DNA of 64,000 bases, taken from the NCBI GenBank assembly GCA_002483105.1, contig DLHG01000010.1:1-64000 (forward strand). Direction: 5' to 3'. The stretch is from Bacteroidetes bacterium UBA7674 (GTDB taxonomy: Bacteria > Bacteroidota > Bacteroidia > Chitinophagales > Chitinophagaceae). Below, in pieces: positions 32,509 to 42,251 of this stretch. The notes beneath the pieces were generated by a model. The model did no database searches, was not told the DNA's origin, and worked only from the letters and a program-made list of their open reading frames with translations. Numbering within the stretch: position 1 is the first letter of the stretch; each line of letters starts with the position of its first letter. The translations under genes were made by a program, and so were the position numbers.

Positions 32509-33683
32509 TAACTCAATACCGCTTTATAAAAACCTATTCTTTCTTTATCCAGTTTACTGTTAGCGTACAGCTTCGCTGTTTCTATGTTGGCTGTTGACAT
32601 CGCCACCAGTTCATTATTATCGGCAGACTTGCTTTGCAACAGATTGGCGAGTCCGTGAGCATCCTCTTTAGTAAATAAATAATCTTTGTTCAATAATTGC
32701 GGGATACCACCTACATCAGAACCAATACAAGGCAAGCCCCTAGCCATCGCTTCGATCATAGCACGGGGAAGTCCCTCTGTACGTGATGCGAGTACGAACA
32801 TATCGGCTTTGTCTAAAGCCTCTTCTATTTTAGTACGGTCGGTGATCATACCTGTGAAGTTGACCTGGTCCTGCAAATTCATGCTTTGCGCCAACTCCTT
32901 CATTTTTTCGAGGTAAACACCGCCGCCAATCCAGGTGAGGTTTACAATCAGGCCGTTCTTTTTACATTCCAGTATGGCATCCAGCATTATGTCCGGGCCT
33001 TTATACATCTGGTCAAGCGCACCGATGGAGATGATGTTTAACTCTTCCCTTCCGTTAAAATGACGGGGTGATGATGCAAAGCTATTATCAGGCAAGTTGA
33101 TACTTGAAAAGTAAAATACATTTTGCGGATGTGTTGCGGGGTATTTGGTCGGGAGTATCGTCCGTTCCACATATGCCACCGCTCTTGCCCTGCTGATGAT
33201 GCTGCGCGTATTGCGAACGAACGCTTTACCCACCGGCCTGTACAAAGGCGATAGTGAACCAAAGACTTCTTCGGGGTCGCCCACCATTTCTACACCGAAT
33301 GCTTTATTGCCAATGCTTTTATCCGCCATAAAGAACAAGGCCCCGATAATAGATGGCATCCTGAAGATGTAAGGATAATTATTCGAAGCAGAAATACGCC
33401 TGATCTCCCTGATTACCTTAGGTGTCTTCTTCAACAGGTCACCGACACCATGATAATATGGTATAGGCGAGAAGGTAACATTATCACCTGTCACCTTTTT
33501 CCACTTATCGCTCGCCTCGCTATTACTTACGTCTTTGGCACGGGCGATGATGTTCACACTAGCGAACACCATCAGGTATCGCTGCCAGAACGGGTAGTCG
33601 AATGAAGCATCTGTATATATCTGCCCCGTCTCGTCCCTGTAAAACCGGAACTCTAAAACTATATTTACGCCCAAACTATGCAA
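32508..33683 (-). CDS. GT4-family glycosyltransferase (TTG start)
   Basis: A 391-residue glycosyltransferase. The only plausible start is TTG at 33683, because an in-frame stop lies two codons upstream and the next ATG is 38 codons in. The C-terminal GT4 domain is clear: ISIGALDQMYKGPDIML, FTGMITDRTKIEEALDKADMFVLASRTEGLPRAMIEAMARGLPCIGSDVGGIPQLL, with the conserved glutamate pair in EGLPRAMIEA. The N-terminal half is divergent. It overlaps the upstream glycosyltransferase gene by eight bases, and the next one overlaps its stop, so the cluster is tightly coupled. Donor sugar unknown. Confidence 0.92.
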   Translation of the reverse strand: MHSLGVNIVLEFRFYRDETGQIYTDASFDYPFWQRYLMVFASVNIIARAKDVSNSEASDKWKKVTGDNVTFSPIPYYHGVGDLLKKTPKVIREIRRISASNNYPYIFRMPSIIGALFFMADKSIGNKAFGVEMVGDPEEVFGSLSPLYRPVGKAFVRNTRSIISRARAVAYVERTILPTKYPATHPQNVFYFSSINLPDNSFASSPRHFNGREELNIISIGALDQMYKGPDIMLDAILECKKNGLIVNLTWIGGGVYLEKMKELAQSMNLQDQVNFTGMITDRTKIEEALDKADMFVLASRTEGLPRAMIEAMARGLPCIGSDVGGIPQLLNKDYLFTKEDAHGLANLLQSKSADNNELVAMSTANIETAKLYANSKLDKERIGFYKAVLS

Positions 33684-34824
33684 CGATCAATGGTGAATTA
33701 GCCTCTGAAAAAGTATGAACCCCATATACATCCAGCAATTGCTTGTCCGTATTCTGGTAATAGAACGGGCTTTTCAGGAATGAGGTTTGTATTTCGCGTA
33801 TTGATTCTTTCTTATCAGTGTGTCCTAATTCTTCAATCATTGACACCAGCGTATTTTTCCATTCATTCTTGTCCCAACCATTCATGATGCGGACACCTTT
33901 TACTTTGCCTGCTACTTCTTTGTTGGGTTCGATTCCACTTGCCAATACCTGTACACCGGAGGATACTGCCTCAATGATAATACCCGGGAGTCCTTCCCAA
34001 AGAGAGGTGGTGATCATAATGTCCAGATTCTTCATCATGTCATATACATTGGAGATATCTCCCTGTATGATGACTTTACCTGTCTGGATATATTTTTTCA
34101 ATTTCAGTTCTACTGCGGGGTATATCACATTGTCCAACCTGCCAGTCATAGAGCAGACCACATTGTCGTTGCTATCGCAGAGTTCTTTGAATACATCAGC
34201 AAGAAAAGCATGGTTCTTCGCTTCATGGAACCTGCCTACGTGACCGATCTTAATGATACGGCTGTAGGAAATAGCATTGTTGGTATTCCCAACAAAACCA
34301 TTGTATATCACTTTTATCTTTTTACGACGACTCCAGTTCTTTCCCCAAATGGCCTTAGCCACACTTTCAGAAACAGCGATGATGTTCGTTGCGAAGATCA
34401 TCATCAGTATCCTGAGGAAAAAATCCCGAATCCTTCTGCTTATGGGTATGTCGCCACTGCCCGTGCTACGCAAGTGCGCTATGCGCTTGCGCACCCCCAT
34501 GAACCAAGCCATCATCAGGAAGATAGATGAGACCATCAATACGTGCGAATGAACCACATCGTACTTTTTATTGCGCAGCAATTTGATGAATTTGAGATAG
34601 AAGGAACTATCGAGCCTTATGTAGTGGATATCGCCACCTATCACCTCGGCAAATTCCTGGTCGAGCACACCTTTTGCTCCTGAGAGTACCAGCATATCAT
34701 ACTGCACGCCCGTATTGCGGTTGCGCATGATAAATTCCAGTGTTCTGTTCTCTGCCCCGCCCCTATTCAGTATGCCGAATATGTGGAGGACTCTTTTTTT
34801 ATTGTTTTCGCTTGAAGAAGACAT
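33676..34824 (-). CDS. GT4-family glycosyltransferase
   Basis: A 382-residue glycosyltransferase from the ATG at 34824 (a TTG two codons earlier also exists). Features are the N-terminal glycine-rich acceptor loop in HIFGILNRGGAENRTLEFI, the YDVVHSHVLMVSS segment, HVGRFHEAKNHAFLADVF at the start of the donor domain, and the E(x)7E-type motif TTSLWEGLPGIIIEAVSSG. This is the standard GT4 pattern of repeat-unit glycosyltransferases. It overlaps the upstream polymerase gene by about 26 bp. Confidence 0.93.
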   Translation of the reverse strand: MSSSSENNKKRVLHIFGILNRGGAENRTLEFIMRNRNTGVQYDMLVLSGAKGVLDQEFAEVIGGDIHYIRLDSSFYLKFIKLLRNKKYDVVHSHVLMVSSIFLMMAWFMGVRKRIAHLRSTGSGDIPISRRIRDFFLRILMMIFATNIIAVSESVAKAIWGKNWSRRKKIKVIYNGFVGNTNNAISYSRIIKIGHVGRFHEAKNHAFLADVFKELCDSNDNVVCSMTGRLDNVIYPAVELKLKKYIQTGKVIIQGDISNVYDMMKNLDIMITTSLWEGLPGIIIEAVSSGVQVLASGIEPNKEVAGKVKGVRIMNGWDKNEWKNTLVSMIEELGHTDKKESIREIQTSFLKSPFYYQNTDKQLLDVYGVHTFSEANSPLIVA

Positions 34825-36157
34825 AGACAATCGTTAAGGTAACAGCCAATAACAGGCTTTGGCCCGGTATGTGCGTAAATGCATTTCTGATAAACGTAAA
34901 AAGTATGAAGATGATTCCACCGAGGTAGGAATCTGTTAATATTGAAACAGGCCTTGCGTCAAAAAAATTGAGAAACAGTGACAGCAACATCATAATAATG
35001 GCCACACCTGCTGCACCCATATTCATGAAACCCTCCGCTATGGGTGAAAAACCGTAAGGGCCATTCCTGTCGGTCATTGCCACATTCATGAGGCGGAAAT
35101 CTTTCTGAGAGGCGTCAACGGGCACTAATGTTATCCTGTCGACTATACGCTCAAAAGGTGCATAGATCGTTTCCCCATACCTGAACTTATCAAGGCCGTT
35201 GGCGATCCACTCCTCTGCTATCACCACTGTCTGCAAAGACCCACCCATTTCCATAAGGCCGAAAACAGGATTAAAGCTGTTCTCATTAATGCTACCATCT
35301 ATCCTGTACTCACGCACGAAAGAAATAAGTGACAGCAATACTATTGGCACGATAAAAAATCTCGGCCTCCAGGGCAATTTTACCTGGCGGGCAATAGTGA
35401 CAAGGAATGCGGCAGCAGGATACATCACTTCTCCGCGAAGCCCCATAACAAAGGCAATTCCTCCCCATAGGCCAAATACGATAATGCCCAGCAACATATC
35501 CTTCCTCTTACCCAGCACTCCCAGCAATGTAAAGCCGATACCAATAGCCCAGTATATAGTAGAGATAATAGGATAATTTTCCACGAACCGGAGATACACC
35601 CCATAACCTGCGAACAATGCCGTGATACCACCGAGGCTGGACATGATAAATACCCAATAACCGATACCGCCAAAAAGTAGTATATAAGAAAGTACTTTCA
35701 GTGATTTGTAGTAAGGGGAATCACTTATATCCTCTTTTGCTTCATCCTCCTGTTCCTCTTCTTCGTCTCCTTCCAGCTCTATGTCTTTCGACTTGATAAC
35801 CGTTACCAGCGAGAAGGACGCGATGCCTAATACTGCAAGCGCTTCCGCCCTGGTGTATAATGGGCTGTTGATCCAGCGCCATATGAGGTCGTTGCCGGTC
35901 ATGTTGGTCACATCTATACCGATGGCATTAGCCAATATTACCCCGAAGTGGAAACACCAGAAGATAATAATGAATATGGAACTGGCAGACCATACGCCAC
36001 GTACGGAGAACTTAATGTTCATGTACATGCAGGCTATAGACAGCAGCGACACATATAGCGAGTATGACTGGTCTTTGAAGTCAGGGGCAAGCAGATACAA
36101 TGCTATGGCCATAATGACCAGCAACACCCCTGCTATTATCCTGTTAACGTAAGACAT
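34799..36157 (-). CDS. O-antigen/exopolysaccharide polymerase (Wzy-like)
   Basis: A 452-residue integral membrane protein with ten or more hydrophobic helices and no soluble domain, apart from an acidic cytoplasmic loop (ELEGDEEEEQEDEAKED near residue 132). The order of helices, the long periplasmic loop at about 290-380 (FERIVDRITLVPVDASQKDFR, MTDRNGPYGFSPIAEGFMNMG) and the position next to a flippase fit an oligosaccharide repeat-unit polymerase, whose sequence is weakly conserved in general. It would join repeat units in the periplasm. The assignment rests on topology and neighbours more than on motifs. Confidence 0.82.
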   Translation of the reverse strand: MSYVNRIIAGVLLVIMAIALYLLAPDFKDQSYSLYVSLLSIACMYMNIKFSVRGVWSASSIFIIIFWCFHFGVILANAIGIDVTNMTGNDLIWRWINSPLYTRAEALAVLGIASFSLVTVIKSKDIELEGDEEEEQEDEAKEDISDSPYYKSLKVLSYILLFGGIGYWVFIMSSLGGITALFAGYGVYLRFVENYPIISTIYWAIGIGFTLLGVLGKRKDMLLGIIVFGLWGGIAFVMGLRGEVMYPAAAFLVTIARQVKLPWRPRFFIVPIVLLSLISFVREYRIDGSINENSFNPVFGLMEMGGSLQTVVIAEEWIANGLDKFRYGETIYAPFERIVDRITLVPVDASQKDFRLMNVAMTDRNGPYGFSPIAEGFMNMGAAGVAIIMMLLSLFLNFFDARPVSILTDSYLGGIIFILFTFIRNAFTHIPGQSLLLAVTLTIVYVFFKRKQ

Positions 36158-36165
36158 CTTTCCTG

Positions 36166-37440
36166 CTATTGTGTTTTAATGTTTCTAACTAAAGCCTTAG
36201 GTACATAACTGCCATCTTTCAGTTTGCGCTGAAGTATGGCGAATGATATAGTATATAAAAAAAGAGTTACTGCCTCTGCAATGATCATGTTTATCACTAT
36301 CACCTCCATGCTTGCCGCCCTGAAGAACATAAGCCCTGCCAGCACAGCAAACGAAATGATATGTATCGGTAATTTTATCCAATGCAACCTAAGACAGGTA
36401 AGAGCAGTACCCGTGAATATATACAGGTAGGTGATGCAACAATATATCATTACTAACACCAGCAAACCTGAATAGGCAGCATACTCACTGGTATATAATA
36501 TAGTCAGTGCCCATTCACCTAATATAAGAGCGATCAATATTCCGCCTATGCCCAGGAGAAACGCGCTGAATGTAGTACGCCTGAGCAAATGCCTGAAGTC
36601 CGCATAACGGCCATCTGCCCAATATACTGCCAATCTCGGCGCTACAACAGCACTCATGGGGCTGATGACCTGCGCTCCAATATTGCGGAAGTAAACAATC
36701 GTACCGAAGATACCCATAGCAGAGAGTCCAAGTTTGTTCTCCACTATATAACTGGGGAAGTTGGCCGCGAATTTATCTACAAAGCTCAGGACAAGCACCG
36801 GCAGGCATAACCTGAAAATGTTTACAACCACATCTTTCTTAAAATTTATTCCGAGGCGGCGTTTGATGCCGGCGAGCTTTAAAGTATAGCGGGCATCAAA
36901 CACAATAAGCGCTACCAACCATAATGCAGCCCAACCCAGCAATATCTCGTTAATACTCCACTCCATATATATACCTGCGGCTACCAAAGCCAGTGCGGTT
37001 ATACCTTTGAAAAAACGAGAGTAAGAAATATAGTCCATGCGCTCGGCTTTCTGAGCAGCACCGTAATACATATCCGACTGAGATTCTAATATCTTGCTTA
37101 TGGCTACTAATGCGATGGTAATGATCAAAGCAGGCTTCAATACAAAAGCAGCCAGCAACACAACGAGCATAGCAATGGAATTAGACACCAACCTGAACCC
37201 CTGGTAATCGTGAAAGTTGAGCCCGTCTTTTCTTTCTGTAATATAGAAGCTGCGCAACTGCATATCGAATGGGATAACAATTGGCGTTACGAAGGCAAGG
37301 GCATAGAGATAACCACCTACCTCATCCGACTTGAAATTCTTGATAAGTAACGTGAGAATAAGGTATTGGCTGATGGTATATAATATATTACCAACCAGCG
37401 CAAACGCAAAATTTGCCTTTAACGACTTCCTCTTTTCCAA
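36166..37440 (-). CDS. Wzx-type polysaccharide flippase (TTG start)
   Basis: A 424-residue membrane protein with about twelve helices, of the MATE/MOP-related polysaccharide transporter type. The opening ANFAFALVGNILYTISQYLILTLLIKNFKSDEVGGYLYALAF is the typical first two helices of Wzx proteins. It would flip the lipid-linked repeat unit to the periplasmic face. No ATG or GTG precedes the first helix in frame (upstream stop 21 bp away), so TTG at 37440 is taken as the start. It ends eight bp before the polymerase gene. A 190-bp gap separates it from the upstream wzc-like gene, so it may have its own promoter. Confidence 0.88.
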   Translation of the reverse strand: MEKRKSLKANFAFALVGNILYTISQYLILTLLIKNFKSDEVGGYLYALAFVTPIVIPFDMQLRSFYITERKDGLNFHDYQGFRLVSNSIAMLVVLLAAFVLKPALIITIALVAISKILESQSDMYYGAAQKAERMDYISYSRFFKGITALALVAAGIYMEWSINEILLGWAALWLVALIVFDARYTLKLAGIKRRLGINFKKDVVVNIFRLCLPVLVLSFVDKFAANFPSYIVENKLGLSAMGIFGTIVYFRNIGAQVISPMSAVVAPRLAVYWADGRYADFRHLLRRTTFSAFLLGIGGILIALILGEWALTILYTSEYAAYSGLLVLVMIYCCITYLYIFTGTALTCLRLHWIKLPIHIISFAVLAGLMFFRAASMEVIVINMIIAEAVTLFLYTISFAILQRKLKDGSYVPKALVRNIKTQ

Positions 37441-37630
37441 TAACTCTGCCCTTGTATCCTAGTGCGTCAATGCACCGGGAACTTTCTCTCTCTTGTTTTG
37501 AAGATCATATTGCGGATGTCTTCAGGGTATGAGCTTTACAACTGCCGACAAAATAAGCGAATTATGACAACTATTATGTAAAATATATCATAAAAGAACA
37601 GGGGTTTATACTGCTCTGTTTTTTACCGTA

Positions 37631-40018
37631 TTACACGTTAAGTTTTCTTCTTATAAAACCTATAATACTCTCCTTCTCTTTCTTGTCCCCTTTAAAGTAG
37701 CTATCCTTGTCACCTCCGCCATAATAGGCATAATATCCGCCGTATCCACCATAGCCTGCTCCTGCTTTTACATCATTCAGTAACAGGTTCACTTTCGGTA
37801 ACTTACGCTGGCTGAATACTTCATGTATTATCTGCAGGCGGTGCTTAGGCGTATAGCCCAGGCGAACCATATAAATAGAAGCATCAGCATGATCTGCAAG
37901 TAGTTGCGCATCCGTTACCAAACCAATTGGCGGACTATCTATTATTACATAATCGAACTGGTAACGAAGGTCTTCAAATAGTTCTGCCAGCTTAGGCAGC
38001 AATATAATTTCAGTTGGGTCGGGCGGTATAGGCCCTGCAGGGAAAATATACAGATCGTCAACCACACCCGACGGCACCATTATCTCACTCAGGCGCAGAT
38101 CACCTACCAGGTAGTTACTCAGGCCTTTGTTCGTAAATATGTTGAGGTTCTTTGTGATACCCGGCTTACGCATATCAAACTCCAGCAATGCTACTTTCTT
38201 ACCCGACAGCGCAAGTGCAGCAGCCAGGTTGGTAGAGGCAAAGGACTTACCCTCACCACTCACACTGGAAGTAAAGATAATGACCTTCTTATCCTCATCG
38301 GGCAGCAAGAAGCGCAGGTTGGTACGGATAGCACGGAACTGCTCTGCAAGTACTGTATGCGTATTCTTTTGTACTACCACTACCTGGTCGCCCTCATTAT
38401 GACATATCTCCCCTATTATAGGAGCAGTAGTATAATTGGTGATATCCGTTCTGCCGGATATTTTATTGTTCAGGTGTTCTTTAATGTTCAATGCTAAACC
38501 CGGAATGCCGATACCAAGTAGCAAGGCCACCAGCAACACAAAAGTCTTCACGGGTTTGAATGGTGCGTTGTCCCTGCGCGCACTATCTATTATTTTAGCA
38601 TTGGCAAGGGAAGATGATTTCGAGATAGCGCTTTCCTCACGTTTCTTCAACAGGAAGAGATAGAGCTCTTGTTTGATATTCTGCTGACGGGAGAACTCGA
38701 GTAACACTCTTTCCTTTGCAGGCACCTGGCGTATCTTGCTTTCTACATTACCTGTATATTGTTGCAACTTGTTGATACTGATCTGCAAGTCACGCTTCAT
38801 AGAAGTAATACCGCTTCTCATGTTACCACGAAGGTTTTCCAGTTGGGTTGTCATGCTCGCGACCATCGGGTTTTCTTCCGTGCTACCTACCAGCAGGCGT
38901 TCCTTCTTCATCTGCAGGTCGTTGTACTTATCTATAACATTATACAAAACGGGCGACTGGATGACCAAAGACGCAGGGATCACCTTTTGATTGGTTTCAT
39001 TGTCAGACAGATACTTATCAAGGGACTGTACTATTTCCAGTTGCACCTGTTTATCGGTCAGTTGTTTTACATAGGCATCGGAAGAGTTCAGCAATAGTCT
39101 TGACTGCTCACTGATGTCGGTCAGTTCGTTGTCTTTCTTAAAGCCTTCAATTTCTTTTTCAACCCCCATCAGTTCCTGCCCTACCAAAGAGAGGCGTTCG
39201 TCAATGAATGCGATAGTACTATCGGTAATGATATTATTATCTTCCACATTGGCGGCCATGTATTCCTCTATCAATTTATTGAGGACTGCTTCTCCTTTTT
39301 TAGGTAAGCGTTCCTGCAATGTAAGCGCGATCACACTCACCTGCTTGTTTACTGCATTTACAGTAAGAGCACCAACATATTGATCTACTATCTTATCGTA
39401 GCTGGTAATACTGATGCGGAATTTTGCATCTTCAATAGGCTCAGCGGTAGCAAGGTCAATCACGGCCTTACCTGTAGGCAGCACCAGTGTATCTCCATAT
39501 CCTGCTTTCCACTTATTGCCATCACGCGACAGTTGGAGGGTGGCGTTATTGACCATTACCAACTCGTAATCGTAACTCTTATTGTCAACAGTGTCTTTAT
39601 CATTAGGGAAATACCGGAAGATGAACGGCTTCTTATCAAACAACTCAGACTGGTGTATAGCGCCCTTTGAATAACAACGGACATTCAGCTGCATATCTTT
39701 TACTACACGCTCCATCAGCGAGCGGCTTTTAAATATCTCTATTTCATTGTCCACATTGCTTTTGCCGCCCATTCCGAGCTCAGCAAGCACCTGGTTGTCT
39801 CCTCCCACACCACTCTTCTTCTCATCTTTGATCATCACCTTGGCTTTGATCTTATAAACAGGAGCAGTGTAGCGCAAATAGAAAAAGGCACATGCCAGAG
39901 ACACGAGCAGGCAGCCGGCGAATAACGGCCAGTTGTGTAATACTCTCCCTAATAGCTTTTGTACACTATTCTCTTCCACTACCCTGCCTATATCGGGTTG
40001 ATTTTTCTTTGTGGCCAT
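37631..40018 (-). CDS. Wzc-like tyrosine kinase / polysaccharide co-polymerase
   Basis: A 795-residue inner-membrane protein. A Wzz-type chain-length domain is flanked by two helices (FAGCLLVSLACAFFYLRYTAP near 35, FVLLVALLLGIGIPGLAL near 510) with a long periplasmic coiled-coil region between them. The C-terminal BY-kinase domain has Walker A in SSVSGEGKSF near 590, Walker A' in ALLEFDMRKPG, and Walker B in YVIIDSPP. The tail is a tyrosine cluster (AGYGGYGGYYAYYGGGD), the autophosphorylation substrate in this family. It controls polymerisation and export with the Wza-like protein encoded just upstream. Phosphorylation-dephosphorylation would need a phosphatase, which is not seen in this cluster. 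Confidence 0.95.
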   Translation of the reverse strand: MATKKNQPDIGRVVEENSVQKLLGRVLHNWPLFAGCLLVSLACAFFYLRYTAPVYKIKAKVMIKDEKKSGVGGDNQVLAELGMGGKSNVDNEIEIFKSRSLMERVVKDMQLNVRCYSKGAIHQSELFDKKPFIFRYFPNDKDTVDNKSYDYELVMVNNATLQLSRDGNKWKAGYGDTLVLPTGKAVIDLATAEPIEDAKFRISITSYDKIVDQYVGALTVNAVNKQVSVIALTLQERLPKKGEAVLNKLIEEYMAANVEDNNIITDSTIAFIDERLSLVGQELMGVEKEIEGFKKDNELTDISEQSRLLLNSSDAYVKQLTDKQVQLEIVQSLDKYLSDNETNQKVIPASLVIQSPVLYNVIDKYNDLQMKKERLLVGSTEENPMVASMTTQLENLRGNMRSGITSMKRDLQISINKLQQYTGNVESKIRQVPAKERVLLEFSRQQNIKQELYLFLLKKREESAISKSSSLANAKIIDSARRDNAPFKPVKTFVLLVALLLGIGIPGLALNIKEHLNNKISGRTDITNYTTAPIIGEICHNEGDQVVVVQKNTHTVLAEQFRAIRTNLRFLLPDEDKKVIIFTSSVSGEGKSFASTNLAAALALSGKKVALLEFDMRKPGITKNLNIFTNKGLSNYLVGDLRLSEIMVPSGVVDDLYIFPAGPIPPDPTEIILLPKLAELFEDLRYQFDYVIIDSPPIGLVTDAQLLADHADASIYMVRLGYTPKHRLQIIHEVFSQRKLPKVNLLLNDVKAGAGYGGYGGYYAYYGGGDKDSYFKGDKKEKESIIGFIRRKLNV

Positions 40019-40086
40019 AAAGCTCTATATGTTCTCTCTGTTAACTTGTACTCTTATACTTCATTACCAATGCGGCAAAGCTCTCT

Positions 40087-40917
40087 CTAATTAAAATTCA
40101 CCCGGCTCAATATCACTATCAGCAGCGATATACCTGTTGCTATCAACGAATAACTACGAAGCTTCGCTACATCAGTTGAAGCGATCTTCGATTTATTCGG
40201 TTCTATGTATATCACATCGCCCTGGTGCAATACAAAGTATGGTGACCTGAACGTGTTACTGGAGTTCATGTCAAAACGGATATAGCTCAGCTGGCCTTTT
40301 TCCTTACGGATGAGTAACACATTTTCCCGTTTGCCGTAGATGGTAAGGTCTCCCGCCATACCAATGGCATCGAGTATAGTTATCGTTTCATTGCTTACAG
40401 AATAGGTACCGGGGCGAAGTACCTCACCCAGCACCGTTACTTTAAAGTTGGCCAGGCGCACATTCACCACAGGGCTTTTGTAGTAAGGCGCTGCTTTTGA
40501 GCGAACTAATTCTTTTACCTCTGTGGTGTTGAGCCCTGCTACCTGCAATTTACCCGCCAACGGCAGCTCTATAAAACCAAGTTTATCTACACGGAAGCCC
40601 GGAATATTATCACTGGGTGTAGTGGGGAGTGAAGCATTGTTCGCACTGCGCGACAGTTCGCCTGCATTATTGGAACCCATGATGTTGTTCAACTCGGGGT
40701 CAATACTCTGTATGGTGATCTGGAGGATGTCGTCGGGTTGAATCTTCAGATCAGTTTCACTGGCAAGCGCTAACATTTGCGGACTGTCATAGGCCGTTGG
40801 TGATACATCCTGAAAGTAGGCTATCTTCTTATTAGTGCCGCAGCTACTAAACACTGATGCGATAAATATCAATATTGGACATGCAAAACGTAACCCTCTC
40901 TCAAAAGGTGATCGCAT
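40087..40917 (-). CDS. Wza-like polysaccharide export lipoprotein
   Basis: A 276-residue protein from the ATG at 40917. A hydrophobic leader ends in the lipobox FSSCGT (lipidated cysteine near 27). The polysaccharide export domain follows (TDLKIQPDDILQITIQSIDPELN), then an SLBB-type segment (KVTVLGEVLRPGTYSV...ITILDAIGMAGDLTIYGKRENVLLIRKEKG). The end has a hydrophobic helix (SLIATGISLLIVILSRV). It is expected to form the outer-membrane or periplasmic conduit for the polymer. It is the first gene of the cluster, 68 bp upstream of the kinase gene. Confidence 0.93.
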   Translation of the reverse strand: MRSPFERGLRFACPILIFIASVFSSCGTNKKIAYFQDVSPTAYDSPQMLALASETDLKIQPDDILQITIQSIDPELNNIMGSNNAGELSRSANNASLPTTPSDNIPGFRVDKLGFIELPLAGKLQVAGLNTTEVKELVRSKAAPYYKSPVVNVRLANFKVTVLGEVLRPGTYSVSNETITILDAIGMAGDLTIYGKRENVLLIRKEKGQLSYIRFDMNSSNTFRSPYFVLHQGDVIYIEPNKSKIASTDVAKLRSYSLIATGISLLIVILSRVNFN

Positions 40918-41074
40918 CAATTTTAAATTTGATGCAAGGTACTCCAGTTATATGGTCTCTACAATACGCTTTAAGCCAAAGTTAATGATGAGGTTGGGGG
41001 TTATTCACATGTTATACACAGACCTTTTCATCCTCATTTTCTATGTATATATTTAAACCCTAACTAAAACTCCA

Positions 41075-41596
41075 ATGAAAAAATTATTATTCCTGCTGCT
41101 ATTGAGCCCGGCATTTGCCAACGCACAGAAACTGGTAAAAGACGAAACCGACCGTTTTACCAAAGAAAAAGTAAAAGAGACCGATTGGAACAAATTGGTG
41201 TTTAAAGGGATGAACGCTGTGCGCCTGATGGCGAAAAGCGCCAATAACAAGGTGAGCATAGACTTCAAATTAGCGCAACATGGCAACAAGGTACTCACGG
41301 TACAGGAAGGAGACTATGTAATGTTGCTTCTGGACGATGACAATTCGCTAAAGCTGAAAATAGCTGCTTCCAGTCTTTCACAAACTGACCTTGGCCAAAA
41401 ACGCCAGAATAAGAACCTGGATTTTGAATCGCTCTTCATACCTACTGATGTTCTTTCTGACGATGATGTGAAAGCGCTCAGCTCACACAATGTAAAAGCC
41501 ATCAGGATATACCTGAGTAACAAGGCTCCTATGGAATTTGAAGTGACTGATAAATTCCACGATGCTGTAAAAGAATGTGTTAAGCTCGTAATGTAA
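41075..41596 (+). CDS. Small secreted protein, unknown
   Basis: A 173-residue protein with a signal peptide (LLFLLLLSPAFANAQ, cleavage near residue 18). The mature part is a mixed alpha/beta domain rich in lysine and aspartate (VKDETDRFTKEKVKETDW, LLLDDDNSLKLK, DVLSDDDVKAL), with no motif that I recognise. It is divergent from the exopolysaccharide operon and ends at a very strong bidirectional terminator. A near-consensus TATATTTA lies about 25 nt upstream of the ATG. Confidence 0.82.
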   Translation: MKKLLFLLLLSPAFANAQKLVKDETDRFTKEKVKETDWNKLVFKGMNAVRLMAKSANNKVSIDFKLAQHGNKVLTVQEGDYVMLLLDDDNSLKLKIAASSLSQTDLGQKRQNKNLDFESLFIPTDVLSDDDVKALSSHNVKAIRIYLSNKAPMEFEVTDKFHDAVKECVKLVM

Positions 41597-41604
41597 TTTT
41601 CAAT

Positions 41605-41646
41605 AAAGTAGTAGGGCGGAACACAAGTTCCGCCCTACTACTTTTA
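41605..41646. terminator. Bidirectional 18-bp perfect hairpin terminator
   Basis: 41605-41622 pairs without mismatch to 41627-41644 around ACAA, with the GC-rich core GGGCGGAAC/GTTCCGCCC and T tracts on both strands. It serves the convergent genes ending at 41596 and 41651. Confidence 0.94.
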
Positions 41647-41650
41647 TATA

Positions 41651-42064
41651 CTATTTCATCTGGCAATTCAATGCCCAGTCCTTGCCAAACTTATCAGTCA
41701 CCTCTGCATACTTTGCGCCCCAGGGCATATCAGCTATTGGTTGTGTTACTTTCCCACCAACGGATAGCTTTGAGAAAAAGTCATTTAGTTGCGCTTCGTT
41801 ATCACAATTGATAACGATAGAAGCCATATTGCCTTGAACCGGTTGCCCCTTGTTCAGATCAGAAGCCATGATGACCATATCACCACTCGTCAGCATAGAG
41901 TGCATTACGTGGTCTTTGAACTCAGGCGGCATCATTGCAGCCATTTCGGGCATCTCACTTACCTTCTGGATAACCAGTTCACCACCAAGGCAGTCTTTAT
42001 AGAAATTCATTGCCTCACGGCATTGCATGTCTTTGAAATTCAGGTACGGATTAAGCTTTGCCAT
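41651..42064 (-). CDS. VOC-superfamily (PhnB-like) protein
   Basis: A 137-residue protein with two beta-alpha-beta-beta-beta modules. It has the PhnB/3-demethylubiquinone-methyltransferase-like pattern: PYLNFKDMQCREAMNFYKDCLGGELVIQKVSEMP, HSMLTSGDMVIMASD and a C-terminal GAKYAEVTDKFGKDWALNCQ. Many VOC proteins bind a metal or a small ligand, but members of this branch have no proven general activity and no metal triad can be assigned with confidence. It is a single gene, convergent with the secreted protein at 41075 and divergent from the radical SAM gene. Confidence 0.88.
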   Translation of the reverse strand: MAKLNPYLNFKDMQCREAMNFYKDCLGGELVIQKVSEMPEMAAMMPPEFKDHVMHSMLTSGDMVIMASDLNKGQPVQGNMASIVINCDNEAQLNDFFSKLSVGGKVTQPIADMPWGAKYAEVTDKFGKDWALNCQMK

Positions 42065-42251
42065 AGTATAAATGTTTAGGGTACAAACATAGTAATCCCG
42101 TGTAAGATCAAAGGCGTGTTATGACGACATAATAAGGGGTGAATTGCGTCAGCCCATAGACGCATACGTTCTTTCAAAATGTGGATATGTTTCGCTTTTT
42201 GCTGTTCGTTCAGGCTACCGTTTCAGGAACTTTGTGAGAGAGGACTTTACT

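Noticed and set aside
28923..40917. The exopolysaccharide cluster as a recent horizontal island
   Set aside because: No integrase, tRNA or direct-repeat border is visible and base use looks like that of the flanks by eye; a composition scan would be needed to claim transfer.
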